Source: Desulfobulbaceae bacterium
GTDB lineage: Bacteria; Desulfobacterota; Desulfobulbia; Desulfobulbales; SURF-16
Assembly: GCA_024637145.1 (NCBI GenBank)
Contig: JAGXFQ010000008.1
Location: 1 to 64,000, forward strand
Direction: 5' to 3'
Length of the DNA: 64,000 nucleotides
Part shown: in pieces, positions 19,632 through 29,202 of the stretch
Numbering within the stretch: position 1 is the stretch's first letter
How the letters are laid out: each line of letters starts with the position of its first letter
Made by a program: the position numbers and the translations under genes
Notes under the pieces: model-generated
What the model was told of the DNA's origin: nothing
What the model saw: only the letters and a program-made list of their open reading frames with translations
The model's database searches: none

Positions 19632-21476
19632 TCAGTTATCTTCAGGGGCCACTCCTTTGGCCCTGTCATGATTCAGGGCCTGCCTGAAATTTTTCGCCTG
19701 AGAAATATCAGCACCGCTAAAATCGGCATTCCGAACATTGGCGGCCTGAAAATTGGCGCCCACCAGGCGGGCGCCCTCAAAAACCACCCCCACCAGGACA
19801 GCCTTTTGCAAATCAGCCTGCTCCAGCTGCGCTGCGGACATTTTAGCATAGGCCAGGTTGGCACCGGTGAGATTGGCGCCCCGCAGTATGGCTTTTTCCA
19901 GCAGCGCCCCGCGCAGATCAACATTTTCCAGATTGGCGCCACTTAAATCAGCACCAGAGAGATCCGCACCACGCAGATCCAGGCCGCGCAGATCCATATT
20001 CTGCCAACCCACCTTCTGCAAGTTGGCGGCCCGAAAAATCAGCTGAGAGAAACGGCTGCCGCTGAAGAGGGCCCCCTCAAAATTACCCTGACTGAAATCA
20101 CAATTCTCCAGCTGCATATTGCGCAGATCGGCCTTCCGGAAGTCAGCATATTTGCTCTGCAGATTCCGGGCCGTGGCCCCGGAAAAAGAGGCGCCGCTGA
20201 AATTGGCGCCCTCCATCCGGAGATCCGCCAGAGTCGTGGCCGTGAAACGGGCCTCTCGAAAATCCGCCTCCCGCAGAGAACTCTGCACCAGGGTAGCCGC
20301 GTCAAGCTGACAATTGGGGCAACGGACCCCGTCCAGGTTGCTACCGCTGATCCGGGCCCCACCAAGATGGCTGTCAGCCATAGCCACCGCAGTCAAGGTG
20401 ACATCAACAAGAGTGCTCTCTTGCAGATCCGTTCTGGTCATCTCCGCCCTGGCCAGGATAACCCCTACCAAATTGGCATTGACCCACCGGCTTTGGGGCA
20501 GCAGGGCCGCAGTCATATCAACATCCCGGAGATCACTGCCTGCAAAATCGGCATTGCCCAGATGGGCGCCTGCCAAGGTGACCGCGCTACAGGTAATATC
20601 CACCAGGGAGGCGAAACGCAGATCCACCCCGGCCATATCCACCCCGGCCAGAAAGGCATTATCCAGGATGGCATTACTCAATTGCGCGCCCCCTAGATCG
20701 ACATTTTTGAGATGCGCCCCGTAAAGATAGACACCGCGACCGTCCATGCCGCTCATCTCAGTGTCAAAGATGAGGGCATGGTTCATATTTGCCTCAGCAA
20801 AGCGTGTTTTCGTCTCGCCCTCGTCTTTAACCGTCACCCAGCGCAGGGTGGCGCCGCCCAAATTACTCTGGCTGAAATCGGTGGCCGCCAGGCGGACCTT
20901 GACCAGATCAAGACCATGGAGATCAGCCCCCACCAGCACTGCTTCCTGGAGGGAGAGGTCATGAAGGGCGCTGTTGCTGAGATTGCTGCCGCTGAAATTG
21001 ACCTTGTGCAAATCAGACCTGAGCACAAAAAGGCGCTCCATATGGGCCTGACTTAAATTGGCCCCGGCGAGCTTGCTGTCAATGAGGCTCACCCGGTTAA
21101 GAGAGGCCTGGCGCAGGTCGCTGCCTTCAAGAGTCACCCTTTCCAACTTGCTGCCGCGCAGATCCGCCTGCCGCCAAGAGGAGGCGCTTAAATCACTATC
21201 AAGGAAAAGGGCTCCCTTCAAGCCGGTATTATCAAGCTGGGCGCCCACCATACTCGTCCGAAAAAAACGGCTCAGGTTAAGGTCATACCCTTGCAGGTTG
21301 CGGCTGTTGAGATTTTTCTGCTCGAAAATGCGTGAGGTGGCCAGAATCCTCTCCACCTCGCTGAGAGGCATGCCTTCTGCAGCGGCAGAACCGGGCAGAA
21401 CCGGACCCCGCAGCAGGCAAAAGAAGAACAAGAGGCCCAAGCCAAAAGGTATGCAGGGAAGAGGCCTTTTCATCAT
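19632..21476 (-). CDS. Exported pentapeptide-repeat protein
   Basis: Signal peptide followed by long A(N/D)LXX tandem repeats, e.g. DLRGLDLRGADLSGADLSGANLENVDLRGALLEKAILRGANLTGANLAYAK. Confidence 0.92.
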   Translation of the reverse strand: MMKRPLPCIPFGLGLLFFFCLLRGPVLPGSAAAEGMPLSEVERILATSRIFEQKNLNSRNLQGYDLNLSRFFRTSMVGAQLDNTGLKGALFLDSDLSASSWRQADLRGSKLERVTLEGSDLRQASLNRVSLIDSKLAGANLSQAHMERLFVLRSDLHKVNFSGSNLSNSALHDLSLQEAVLVGADLHGLDLVKVRLAATDFSQSNLGGATLRWVTVKDEGETKTRFAEANMNHALIFDTEMSGMDGRGVYLYGAHLKNVDLGGAQLSNAILDNAFLAGVDMAGVDLRFASLVDITCSAVTLAGAHLGNADFAGSDLRDVDMTAALLPQSRWVNANLVGVILARAEMTRTDLQESTLVDVTLTAVAMADSHLGGARISGSNLDGVRCPNCQLDAATLVQSSLREADFREARFTATTLADLRMEGANFSGASFSGATARNLQSKYADFRKADLRNMQLENCDFSQGNFEGALFSGSRFSQLIFRAANLQKVGWQNMDLRGLDLRGADLSGADLSGANLENVDLRGALLEKAILRGANLTGANLAYAKMSAAQLEQADLQKAVLVGVVFEGARLVGANFQAANVRNADFSGADISQAKNFRQALNHDRAKGVAPEDN

Positions 21477-21488
21477 CCAACCACAGGC

Positions 21489-21953
21489 TTATTTGGGGCC
21501 AAAGAGTTCAAGATCATCGTTATCACCCTCCACCACTGGTTGTTCTTTCTGCTTGGCCCTGGCTGTTCCTTTTCTCTGTTGTGCCGCCTCGAGCCATTCC
21601 TGCAGAAAGGTTTTGGTCATGGCGGCCCGCTTTTTCAACAGGGAAGAGGGGATAAGGATCTTGTCCCCCGGAACGAGCTGGCCGGCCAGGATAGTGGGGT
21701 TGGCATTGGCAATGTCTCGGGAATTGCTGGCCACCCCTGTATACCATTGGGCAATAACCTCCAGATTCTCCTGGGGCCAAGTCACCGTATGGACCTGGTG
21801 CATCTGCCGACTCTGCACCGGCTCCCAGCTCCCAACCGGGACGGTTTGACAACCAGAAAGCATAAAAAAGCCGAGAACAAAGCCGCACAGACAAAAAAAC
21901 CGGCCGGCTCTTCTTTGCTTGGTATAGGGATCCCTGCCCTGCCTCAAAGCCAT
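21489..21953 (-). CDS. LysM-domain lipoprotein
   Basis: LGFFMLSGCQ lipobox; VHTVTWPQENLEVIAQWYTGVASNSRDIANANPTILAGQLVPGDKILIP LysM motif. Confidence 0.82.
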   Translation of the reverse strand: MALRQGRDPYTKQRRAGRFFCLCGFVLGFFMLSGCQTVPVGSWEPVQSRQMHQVHTVTWPQENLEVIAQWYTGVASNSRDIANANPTILAGQLVPGDKILIPSSLLKKRAAMTKTFLQEWLEAAQQRKGTARAKQKEQPVVEGDNDDLELFGPK

Positions 21954-21967
21954 CTCCTCTCCTTAAT

Positions 21968-22014
21968 TGCTTAGCCATCTCAAGCGGTACGATGGACTTT
22001 TTACGAGTCCATCA
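21968..22014 (+). repeat. 47-bp dispersed repeat, copy 1 (solo right end of the 203-bp element at 52992)
   Basis: TGCTTAGCCATCTCAAGCGGTACGATGGACTTTTTACGAGTCCATCA; 42/47 identical to 53148-53194, all five differences are transitions; contains hairpin GATGGACT-TTTTACG-AGTCCATC. Confidence 0.9.
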
Positions 22015-23826
22015 CTCTTGCCACTGGCTCATTTTTTTTACAGCAAGCTGGTTGCCTGGATTGACCTGCAAGGCCTGCTGCAGGGAGTGGACACTCTCCA
22101 CCTTCTTATCCTGCCGGCGCTGGGTAACCGCCAGATTGACCAGGGCCTCATCAAGATAGGAGGGGGCCAGAGAAACCACCTGAGCATACATCTCCTCAGC
22201 CTGATCATATTTTCCTGCTGAGGCATAAAGATAGCCGAGGTTGAAATAGGCCTCGGCCAATTTGGGATCCAGGGTCAGGGCCTGCCGGTAAAAAGCTATG
22301 GCCTGCCGGGAGTCGGAACGCCCTGCATACACTTTTCCCAGGTAAAAAGGGACAAGAGCCACCTGGGGATGGCTCTTGGCAAGGGTGGTCAAAACGGCCA
22401 CGACCTCTTGCGGATATTTCTCTTCCAGGTAGCCGGCATGCCTCTGTAAGGTGTCAAGATCAAGCGGCCGCCCCTGGCCTTGTTCGGCATCTTTCTGCAG
22501 GGCCTCGAAATAAGTGAGGGCCTCCTGATGCGGATCGCCGCCCATGTCGGTGTCCGGGCCGTTTGGAGCGAGGCCAGAGATGCCTTGCCCCTGCCGGGCT
22601 CCGAAGATGCCGGCAATCTGCTCTCTGCCCCCACTCAAGAGAGATTGCACCTGCTGCCCCACTGGTCCGGTGAAGGACGCGGCCAAAAGAAAGAGGCCCA
22701 GGCCAACCACCAGGAGCAGGAGCGCCATGGCTCTCAAAATCTTCGGTGTGCCCTCTCTGCGGGCAGCAGGAGCCAGAACCACGGTTTTATCCTCCTCCTG
22801 ACGCCGGGGGGAAGCTTGCGGTCGGGGCAAGGGAGCGGCGGCAAGGGGCATGAGCGCCAATCCGGCTGCCTTTAAGGCCTTTTCCTCTTCCGCTGCCTTG
22901 TCCTGAAAAAGCTCATGCATATACGCCGCCATTTGCCCCCGGGAGACCCGGACCGCCAGCTCCTGGGCGCACACCTCCAGGTCCAGGCGCATCTGCTCCG
23001 CCGACTGATACCTGAGATCGGGATTCTTATGCAGGGCCTTGTTGATAACGGCATAGAGCGTGGCCGGCAATCCCTGTTTCACCTGTTCAGGCGGAGTAAA
23101 CTCCGCCTTGCCCGCCTTGAGCAGAATCACCTGCGACTCACCGCTATAAAGAGGGTGGCCGGTGGCTAATTCATAAAGCAAGATGCCCAGGGTAAAGAGA
23201 TCGGAACGATGATCTATCTGACTGCCGGAGGCCTGCTCCGGCGACATGTAGGCCAGCTTGCCCTTCAGTGAACCGACATAGGTGGTGGCATCATGGCTGG
23301 AGGCCTTGGCAATGCCGAAATCGATGAGCTTAATTTCACCATTATAGGTGATAAGAATATTCTGGGGGCCCAGGTCCCGGTGGATAAGATGGAGAGGTTC
23401 ACCGGAGAAGTCCTTGAGATTATGGGCATATTGCAGGCCCTGGCAGATATGGGGCAGGATATAAAAGAGGGAGAGGGCAAGCTTGAGGGGCCTTGATTTT
23501 TCCTGGGCCTTTTTTAAGACGGTCTTGAGATCAACCCCGGAGAGGTACTCCATGGAGATGAAATAACTCCCCGCCATTTCACCGAAATCATAAATCTGGA
23601 CAATATTGGGATGCTGCAGAAAGGCGGCCAGCCGCGCCTCATCAACAAAGGCCTTAACAAACTCCTCCTGATCCACCAGGTGAGGAAGAATCTTTTTGAT
23701 CGCCACAATCTTCTCAAAACCCTGGGCGCCGATAATCTTAGCGCGATACAGCTCGGCCATGCCGCCACAGGCAATCCTTTCAAAGAGAAGATATTTGCCA
23801 TATTTTTCAGGTTTAAATGTCACCAT
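22012..23826 (-). CDS. Serine/threonine protein kinase with TM segment and extracytoplasmic TPR repeats
   Basis: YLLFERIACGGMAELYRAK, LIHRDLGPQNILITYNGEIKLIDFGIAK; TM ILRAMALLLLVVGLGLFLLA; TPRs AIAFYRQALTLDPKLAEAYFNLGYLYASAGKYDQAEEMY. Confidence 0.92.
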   Translation of the reverse strand: MVTFKPEKYGKYLLFERIACGGMAELYRAKIIGAQGFEKIVAIKKILPHLVDQEEFVKAFVDEARLAAFLQHPNIVQIYDFGEMAGSYFISMEYLSGVDLKTVLKKAQEKSRPLKLALSLFYILPHICQGLQYAHNLKDFSGEPLHLIHRDLGPQNILITYNGEIKLIDFGIAKASSHDATTYVGSLKGKLAYMSPEQASGSQIDHRSDLFTLGILLYELATGHPLYSGESQVILLKAGKAEFTPPEQVKQGLPATLYAVINKALHKNPDLRYQSAEQMRLDLEVCAQELAVRVSRGQMAAYMHELFQDKAAEEEKALKAAGLALMPLAAAPLPRPQASPRRQEEDKTVVLAPAARREGTPKILRAMALLLLVVGLGLFLLAASFTGPVGQQVQSLLSGGREQIAGIFGARQGQGISGLAPNGPDTDMGGDPHQEALTYFEALQKDAEQGQGRPLDLDTLQRHAGYLEEKYPQEVVAVLTTLAKSHPQVALVPFYLGKVYAGRSDSRQAIAFYRQALTLDPKLAEAYFNLGYLYASAGKYDQAEEMYAQVVSLAPSYLDEALVNLAVTQRRQDKKVESVHSLQQALQVNPGNQLAVKKMSQWQE

Positions 23827-24133
23827 TTTTGCTAAAGCGTCCCTACCCAAAGGCCAGCTCCCCTCAACTCAGGGTCCGACCTTTACTGACCTTTTGTCCC
23901 CCTCATTTTTTCACTCATTGCAGATGGCTGCCCAGGAGATCCTGCCCAGATAAAATATACCATTAATAAGATCTTACCATTTAAGATTAATAAAAACGGC
24001 ACAAAAAAGAAGGCCTCATTACCCTCTCCGGCCATGGGAGCCCAAAGCATAGGTTTGGTTATTGGCCACGGCCGGCCGCTTACGGAGATCCCTTGTCGCC
24101 TGAACAGGGCCTCCCTGAGATCCTTTAATTTCT

Positions 24134-24334
24134 TTAAGAAGCGGCCTTTTTTTGCTGCGCCTTGAGCCAGCCCTGGCGAATCCAATATTGCTGTCCGGCG
24201 TCCTGCCAGTCAGCACAACTATCACCATGCCCCTTAGCGGGACGTGGGGCATCCTTCCCCTTGATCCGGCGGCATATCCCGGTCTCAAGGTCGTTAACCT
24301 TAAAAAATTTACAGTTAAGACATACTTTTTCCAT
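24134..24334 (-). CDS. Small cysteine-containing protein
   Basis: MEKVCLNCKFFKVNDLETGICRRIKGKDAPRPAKGHGDSCADWQ...; conserved-looking Cys spacing. Confidence 0.6.
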   Translation of the reverse strand: MEKVCLNCKFFKVNDLETGICRRIKGKDAPRPAKGHGDSCADWQDAGQQYWIRQGWLKAQQKKAAS

Positions 24335-24834
24335 CACTCGCTTCCTCAGCCTTCTGCAGCTTGTAATACCTTGAAAACTTTTTGCTGCAGCTGGCGCCGC
24401 AGCCATTATAGCCGACTCCTCCTGACACCCTCTTTAATAATCTTCTTTGCCGCTGTTTGCCCAGAAAAAGATGGGTCACCTGCACAAGCTCTTTTCAGCC
24501 CCGAGCCAGGACCGGCCCCATGCCGACCTTGCCCCTCTTGGCGCAAAAGGCCTCCTCTGTTGTCAGAAAAAATAATGAAAGCCAGTTGTTATCAACTTTA
24601 TCATGGCCATCACCTTCTGACCACATCCTGGCCAGAATCTGACCTTGCCGGTTGACCAACAACAGGCCTGCCGCTCTGTTGAAATGAATATTAGCGCCTA
24701 TTTTCAAATTTATATCCCGCTATTGACCATGGCGCCTGAACTCCGGCACAAAATATGTAAGTCGTTTGCCAACAATCAATGCGCTCATGGATTTAAGAGA
24801 GCTCTTTTTTATTTTTCAGCCCCGAGGACAAACA

Positions 24835-25629
24835 ATGAACCATGCAAAAATCCATCTGAAATCAGCCGGCCTGTTGCTGGCAGGCGCCCTTATCCTGCCA
24901 TTTCTGGCCGGAACAACTGTGGCCGGGGCTGCCGGCCTCACCCCTGACGACTGCCTGAAATGTCACGAAAAAGCCCCTCTGGATATCGCCAACCACGGAG
25001 CAGCCCACCAAACCGAAGTCACCTGTGTGGAATGCCATGCCGGCCATGCCCCCATTGATGCCAACAATATCCCTCAATGCAGCCAGTGCCATGAGGGTAC
25101 CCCTCATTATGAGCTGGACAACTGCCTATCGTGTCATACCAATCCCCACACTCCCCTGATCATCAGTATTGATTCCAATCTTACCCAACCCTGTCTCACC
25201 TGCCATACCGACCAGATGGCCCAGCTCCAGCAGCACGAAAGCAAGCATACCCAGGTAAGCTGTTCCACCTGCCATCGTGCCCAGCATGGTATGATCCCTG
25301 ACTGTATGCAGTGCCATTCCCCACACAGCAAAGAAATGACCCAGGAGGATTGCCTGAGCTGTCACAAACCGCATATGCCCCTCCAGGTCAGCTATCCTGC
25401 CGAAACCCCCTCCTCGAGCTGCGCCAGCTGCCATGGGGATGTTTTGAACCAATTGCAAGGCAACCCTGCCAAACATGCCACACTCTCTTGCGCTACCTGT
25501 CACCAGGAGCAGCATAAGATGATTCCGCAATGCGTTTCCTGTCACGGCGAGCCCCATCCGGAAGTGATGCACAAGAACTTTCCGCAATGCGGTCAGTGCC
25601 ATGGCCTTGCCCATGATCTGAACAAATAA
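24835..25629 (+). CDS. Exported dodecaheme c-type cytochrome (12 CXXCH)
   Basis: Signal peptide after MNHAKIHLKSAGLLLAGALILPFLAGTTVAGA; 12 CXXCH motifs counted (CLKCH, CVECH, CSQCH, CLSCH, CLTCH, CSTCH, CMQCH, CLSCH, CASCH, CATCH, CVSCH, CGQCH). Confidence 0.93.
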   Translation: MNHAKIHLKSAGLLLAGALILPFLAGTTVAGAAGLTPDDCLKCHEKAPLDIANHGAAHQTEVTCVECHAGHAPIDANNIPQCSQCHEGTPHYELDNCLSCHTNPHTPLIISIDSNLTQPCLTCHTDQMAQLQQHESKHTQVSCSTCHRAQHGMIPDCMQCHSPHSKEMTQEDCLSCHKPHMPLQVSYPAETPSSSCASCHGDVLNQLQGNPAKHATLSCATCHQEQHKMIPQCVSCHGEPHPEVMHKNFPQCGQCHGLAHDLNK

Positions 25630-25650
25630 GCGGCCAGCCTGCCAACCAGA

Positions 25651-25692
25651 CAAAAAAAGGACTCCATCTCTTGAGATGGAGTCCTTTTTTTG
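25651..25692. terminator. Intrinsic terminator after dodecaheme cytochrome
   Basis: CAAAAAAAGGACTCCATCTCTTGAGATGGAGTCCTTTTTTTG hairpin. Confidence 0.9.
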
Positions 25693-25939
25693 TGCTCATC
25701 CTCCCTGCTCAGACAGGCCTGAGCAGGGAGGCAGGTGAAAGAGGGGTTTGCTGAGGTGTAGAAATCTGTACCAGGTTGACAACGACCAGCGGGAATCAGG
25801 GGTGCAGGGGTCACTGCCCCGACACCCCCGACCCTCTACGGAATGGAGGCGCCAGGCAGGCTGCGGATTTTGGCCACCTCGCTCCTGCCAGGTCTGCCTT
25901 GAGCCAACCTCAATGGCTGACTTGGTAGCTCAACAAGAA

Positions 25940-26260
25940 TCAGGAACAAAGCGCCTTGCGCCGGATAACCGTCTTCCTGTGCTGGCCGGCAATATTCTGA
26001 GCATCCCGGGCCAGGGAAAAATCCTGCTCCCCATGAGACACATCCTCAACCCGATGGTTGTCTATATTGGCCATCCTGATGGCTAATTTACGACGATGGG
26101 CCGGCATCTCCTTAAAGGTGAATTCTTTCTGGCCATCCTTGGTGAGAAAGCGCTGCCAGTCGGCCTGCCAGTTCTCCCGGTGCCAGAGGGAGTGATAGGT
26201 TCCTTCATGCCGCTGTTGTGTATACTTTCGCTTGGCACTCTCAAGACATATTTTTTTCAT
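25940..26260 (-). CDS. Hypothetical protein
   Basis: 106-aa ORF starting MKKICLESAKRKYTQQRHEGTYHSLWHRENWQADWQRFL; no recognised domain. Confidence 0.45.
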   Translation of the reverse strand: MKKICLESAKRKYTQQRHEGTYHSLWHRENWQADWQRFLTKDGQKEFTFKEMPAHRRKLAIRMANIDNHRVEDVSHGEQDFSLARDAQNIAGQHRKTVIRRKALCS

Positions 26261-26590
26261 GGTAAAGAAAACTTATGGCCAGCCCGTGCGAGAACCTGAC
26301 CATCTCAATAAGATATACTGTTAAATGAGCCTGATCCCCCAGCACCTCCATTGCCGCACAATGGAGTCCGAAACCAGACGCGCCCCCGGCCTTCTTTATC
26401 AAACTCTCTGTGAAGAAGGCCCTCTATTATTTTACAAAAAAGATGTAAATCTTTACCCTTAAACAGCCACAACTACCAGCAAAAAATAGCACCGCCACCC
26501 CAGGCCCTTACTCATGAGGCCGGCCAGGAAGAAAAGTGGGCCAGCAGGAAAAGGAAACCCTTGCCGCTCCGCGCAGCCTTTGGTGGGCCT

Positions 26591-26625
26591 GAAAGAGAGC
26601 GCAGCCCCTGGGTTGCGCTCTCTTT
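26591..26625. terminator. Hairpin downstream of the GGGtGRT gene, possible terminator
   Basis: GAAAGAGAGCGCA...TGCGCTCTCTTTC 13-bp inverted repeat; no long T tract. Confidence 0.5.
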
Positions 26626-26649
26626 CTCACCAGGACAAGGAGTTCCAGA

Positions 26650-27645
26650 TCAGGAGGCCTGCTCCAGGGCGACGCTTACCGCCACCGTAGCACCCACCAT
26701 GGGATTGTTACCCATGCCGATCAACCCCATCATCTCCACATGGGCAGGCACCGAGGAGGAACCGGCAAACTGGGCATCGGAATGCATGCGCCCCATGGTA
26801 TCGGTCATGCCGTAAGAGGCGGGTCCGGCCCCCATATTGTCAGGATGCAGGGTGCGGCCGGTGCCGCCGCCCGAGGCCACGGAAAAATATTTCTTGCCCT
26901 GCTGGATGCACTCCTTCTTATAGGTGCCGGCCACCGGATGCTGGAAGCGGGTGGGATTGGTGGAGTTGCCGGTGATGGAGACATCCACCCCCTCCAGGTG
27001 GTTGATGGCCACGCCCTCGCGGACATCATCGGCGCCATAGCAACGCACCTTGCCACGATCGCCCTCAGAGTAGACGGTCTCCGCAACAATGCGCACCTCG
27101 CCCTTGCTGTAGTCAAAGGCGGTCTTGACATGGGTGAAGCCATTGATGCGGGCGATGATATGGGCGGCATCCTTGCCCAGACCGTTCAAGATGACCTTGA
27201 GGGGCGCCTTGCGCACCCGGTTGGCGCTCTTGGCGATACCAATGGCGCCTTCGGCAGCGGCAAAGGACTCATGACCCGCCAGGAAAGCGAAACATTTAGT
27301 CTCATCACGCAGGAGCATGGCGCCCAGGTTGCCATGGCCGAGCCCCACCTGGCGATCCGCGGCCACAGAGCCGGGGATGCAAAAGCTCTGCAGTCCCTCG
27401 CCCAGGGCAGCGGCGATATCAGCGGCCACGGTGAGTCCCTTTTTGATGGCAATGGCGGCGCCCACCGTGTAGGCCCAGCAGGCATTCTCAAAACAGATGG
27501 GCTGGATCCCCTTGACCAGGGTGTAGACATCCACCCCATACTCTTCGCAGATCTGCCGCGCCTCCTCTAGTGAAGAGATGCCATACTGCGCAAGCACCGG
27601 CGTGATCTGGTTGATTCTTCTCTCGTATCCTTCAAACAATGACAT
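26650..27645 (-). CDS. GGGtGRT protein family
   Basis: SVASGGGTGRTLHPDNMGAGPASYGMTDTMGRMHSDAQFAGSSSVPAHVEMMGLIGMGNNPMVGATVAVSVA. Confidence 0.9.
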   Translation of the reverse strand: MSLFEGYERRINQITPVLAQYGISSLEEARQICEEYGVDVYTLVKGIQPICFENACWAYTVGAAIAIKKGLTVAADIAAALGEGLQSFCIPGSVAADRQVGLGHGNLGAMLLRDETKCFAFLAGHESFAAAEGAIGIAKSANRVRKAPLKVILNGLGKDAAHIIARINGFTHVKTAFDYSKGEVRIVAETVYSEGDRGKVRCYGADDVREGVAINHLEGVDVSITGNSTNPTRFQHPVAGTYKKECIQQGKKYFSVASGGGTGRTLHPDNMGAGPASYGMTDTMGRMHSDAQFAGSSSVPAHVEMMGLIGMGNNPMVGATVAVSVALEQAS

Positions 27646-27662
27646 GTTCCTTCTCCTTGGGC

Positions 27663-28355
27663 CTATTCCTTGCGGGGGTCAATGGTTTTTACGGCTTCAG
27701 AAAAGCGTCCGTAGGTGCCGGAGGCATCTTCCAGGGCCTTGTTGGCATCCACCCCTTTTTTGATGGCATCCATCATCAGACCGAGGTGCACGAACTTATA
27801 ACCGATGATCTCGTCATTGCTGTCCAGGCCAATCTCCTGGACGTAGCCTTCGGCCATCTCCAGATAGCGGGGCCCTTTTAAGGCAGTGCCATACATGGAA
27901 CCGGTTACGGAACGGAGCCCCTTGCCCAGATCCTCAAGGCCGGCGCCGATGGGCAGGCCTCCCTCTGAAAAGGCGGACTGGCTGCGGCCATAGACGATCT
28001 GCTGAAAGAGCTCGCGCATGGCAACATTGATGGCGTCACAGACCAGGTCGCTGTTTAAGGCCTCCAAAATGGTCTTGCCGGGCAGGATCTCAGCAGCCAT
28101 GGCCGCTGAATGGGTCATGCCGGTGCAGCCCACCGTCTCGATAAGGGCCTCTTCGACAATGCCCTTTTTGATATTGAGGGTGAGTTTACAGGCGCCCTGA
28201 TGCGGGGCGCACCAGCCAATGCCGTGGGTCAGACCGCTGACATCGCCAATCTGCTTGACCTGCGTCCAGCCGCCCTCCTGGGGGATAGGGGCGGGCCCGT
28301 TTTGCGGCCCCTTGGCCACACAACACATTTCTTCAACTTCGGGAGAATAAATCAT
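27663..28355 (-). CDS. Iron-sulfur cluster assembly scaffold-like protein (IscU/NifU-N-related)
   Basis: MIYSPEVEEMCCVAKGP...LIETVGCTGMTHSAAMAAEILPGKTILEAL; adjacent to GGGtGRT; start set at ATG 28355. Confidence 0.85.
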   Translation of the reverse strand: MIYSPEVEEMCCVAKGPQNGPAPIPQEGGWTQVKQIGDVSGLTHGIGWCAPHQGACKLTLNIKKGIVEEALIETVGCTGMTHSAAMAAEILPGKTILEALNSDLVCDAINVAMRELFQQIVYGRSQSAFSEGGLPIGAGLEDLGKGLRSVTGSMYGTALKGPRYLEMAEGYVQEIGLDSNDEIIGYKFVHLGLMMDAIKKGVDANKALEDASGTYGRFSEAVKTIDPRKE

Positions 28356-28662
28356 GGTTTTTACTCCATAATGGATTTTACCTGGGGATAACAGCCCTGG
28401 CGCCTGATGCACATGGTTTCTCTGTGCCGGCCCGGCCACCCGGCAAGGCGGAAGCCGATCAGATGGCCAGGGCCGGCAGCAGTCACCCCTCCATATAACC
28501 GATCTGCAAAAAAAATCCAGCGCAGAGCAGCCCAAGACTCTTTCCAGCCCGTCTTGGTTCAAGCTTGGCGGTTAGCCATTGGTAAGCAAATGATCTTCTG
28601 GGAAGATTTTTCCCTGGGCACCAACAAGACGAGCAGGAATCAGGCCTGCCCCTGAGAAGGAG

Positions 28663-29181
28663 TTAGACTTTGAACTCCGCCAAGCGGCGGCAAGCCTCTT
28701 GCTGAGACGGAGAGAGTTTGCTCTGATCCAGGTCCTGGAGACCAGACTGGATCAGAGCCACACGTCCCTGCAGCTCAACAATGCTCTCATTCACCACGGC
28801 AACAAAATCCTGAAGGGTATCATTCTGCCGCAAATTGACTTGAACGGTGAGATCGCCCCCACCCACCCGACGCAGGTCTTTCTCCACATGGTAGAGGGGG
28901 CCTGCTATCTTCTGGGGCAGAAACAGGGCAAGGGATATGCCGCTCAGCAGGCTCACCGCAGAGCCTGCCAAAATCACCGGCAACAGCAGGTCACTGACCC
29001 GGCGTACCGTAATGTGGGCCGTATAAAAAGAATCACCGATCTCTTGGCGCCCATAAAAATAGAGGATAAGGGCTGCCACGCCAGCACAGAGAAGCACTGT
29101 CCCAGCAATCCGCACCAGAAGCCAGCGCTGAAACTTATTTTTTACAGCCATATTCAACTTCTTTCTCTGATATTTTTCCAT
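28663..29181 (-). CDS. Two-TM membrane protein with HAMP-like segment
   Basis: TM WLLVRIAGTVLLCAGVAALILYFY and LLLPVILAGSAVSLLSGISLALFL followed by PQKIAGPLYHVEKDLRRVGGGDLTVQVNLRQNDTLQDF; AAGGAAGG SD. Confidence 0.75.
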   Translation of the reverse strand: MEKYQRKKLNMAVKNKFQRWLLVRIAGTVLLCAGVAALILYFYGRQEIGDSFYTAHITVRRVSDLLLPVILAGSAVSLLSGISLALFLPQKIAGPLYHVEKDLRRVGGGDLTVQVNLRQNDTLQDFVAVVNESIVELQGRVALIQSGLQDLDQSKLSPSQQEACRRLAEFKV

Positions 29182-29202
29182 AACGGCCTTCCTTGCTCCA
29201 TA

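Noticed and set aside
19668-21476. Periodic 15-nt pattern
   Set aside because: Explained by pentapeptide coding repeats, not by a DNA satellite.
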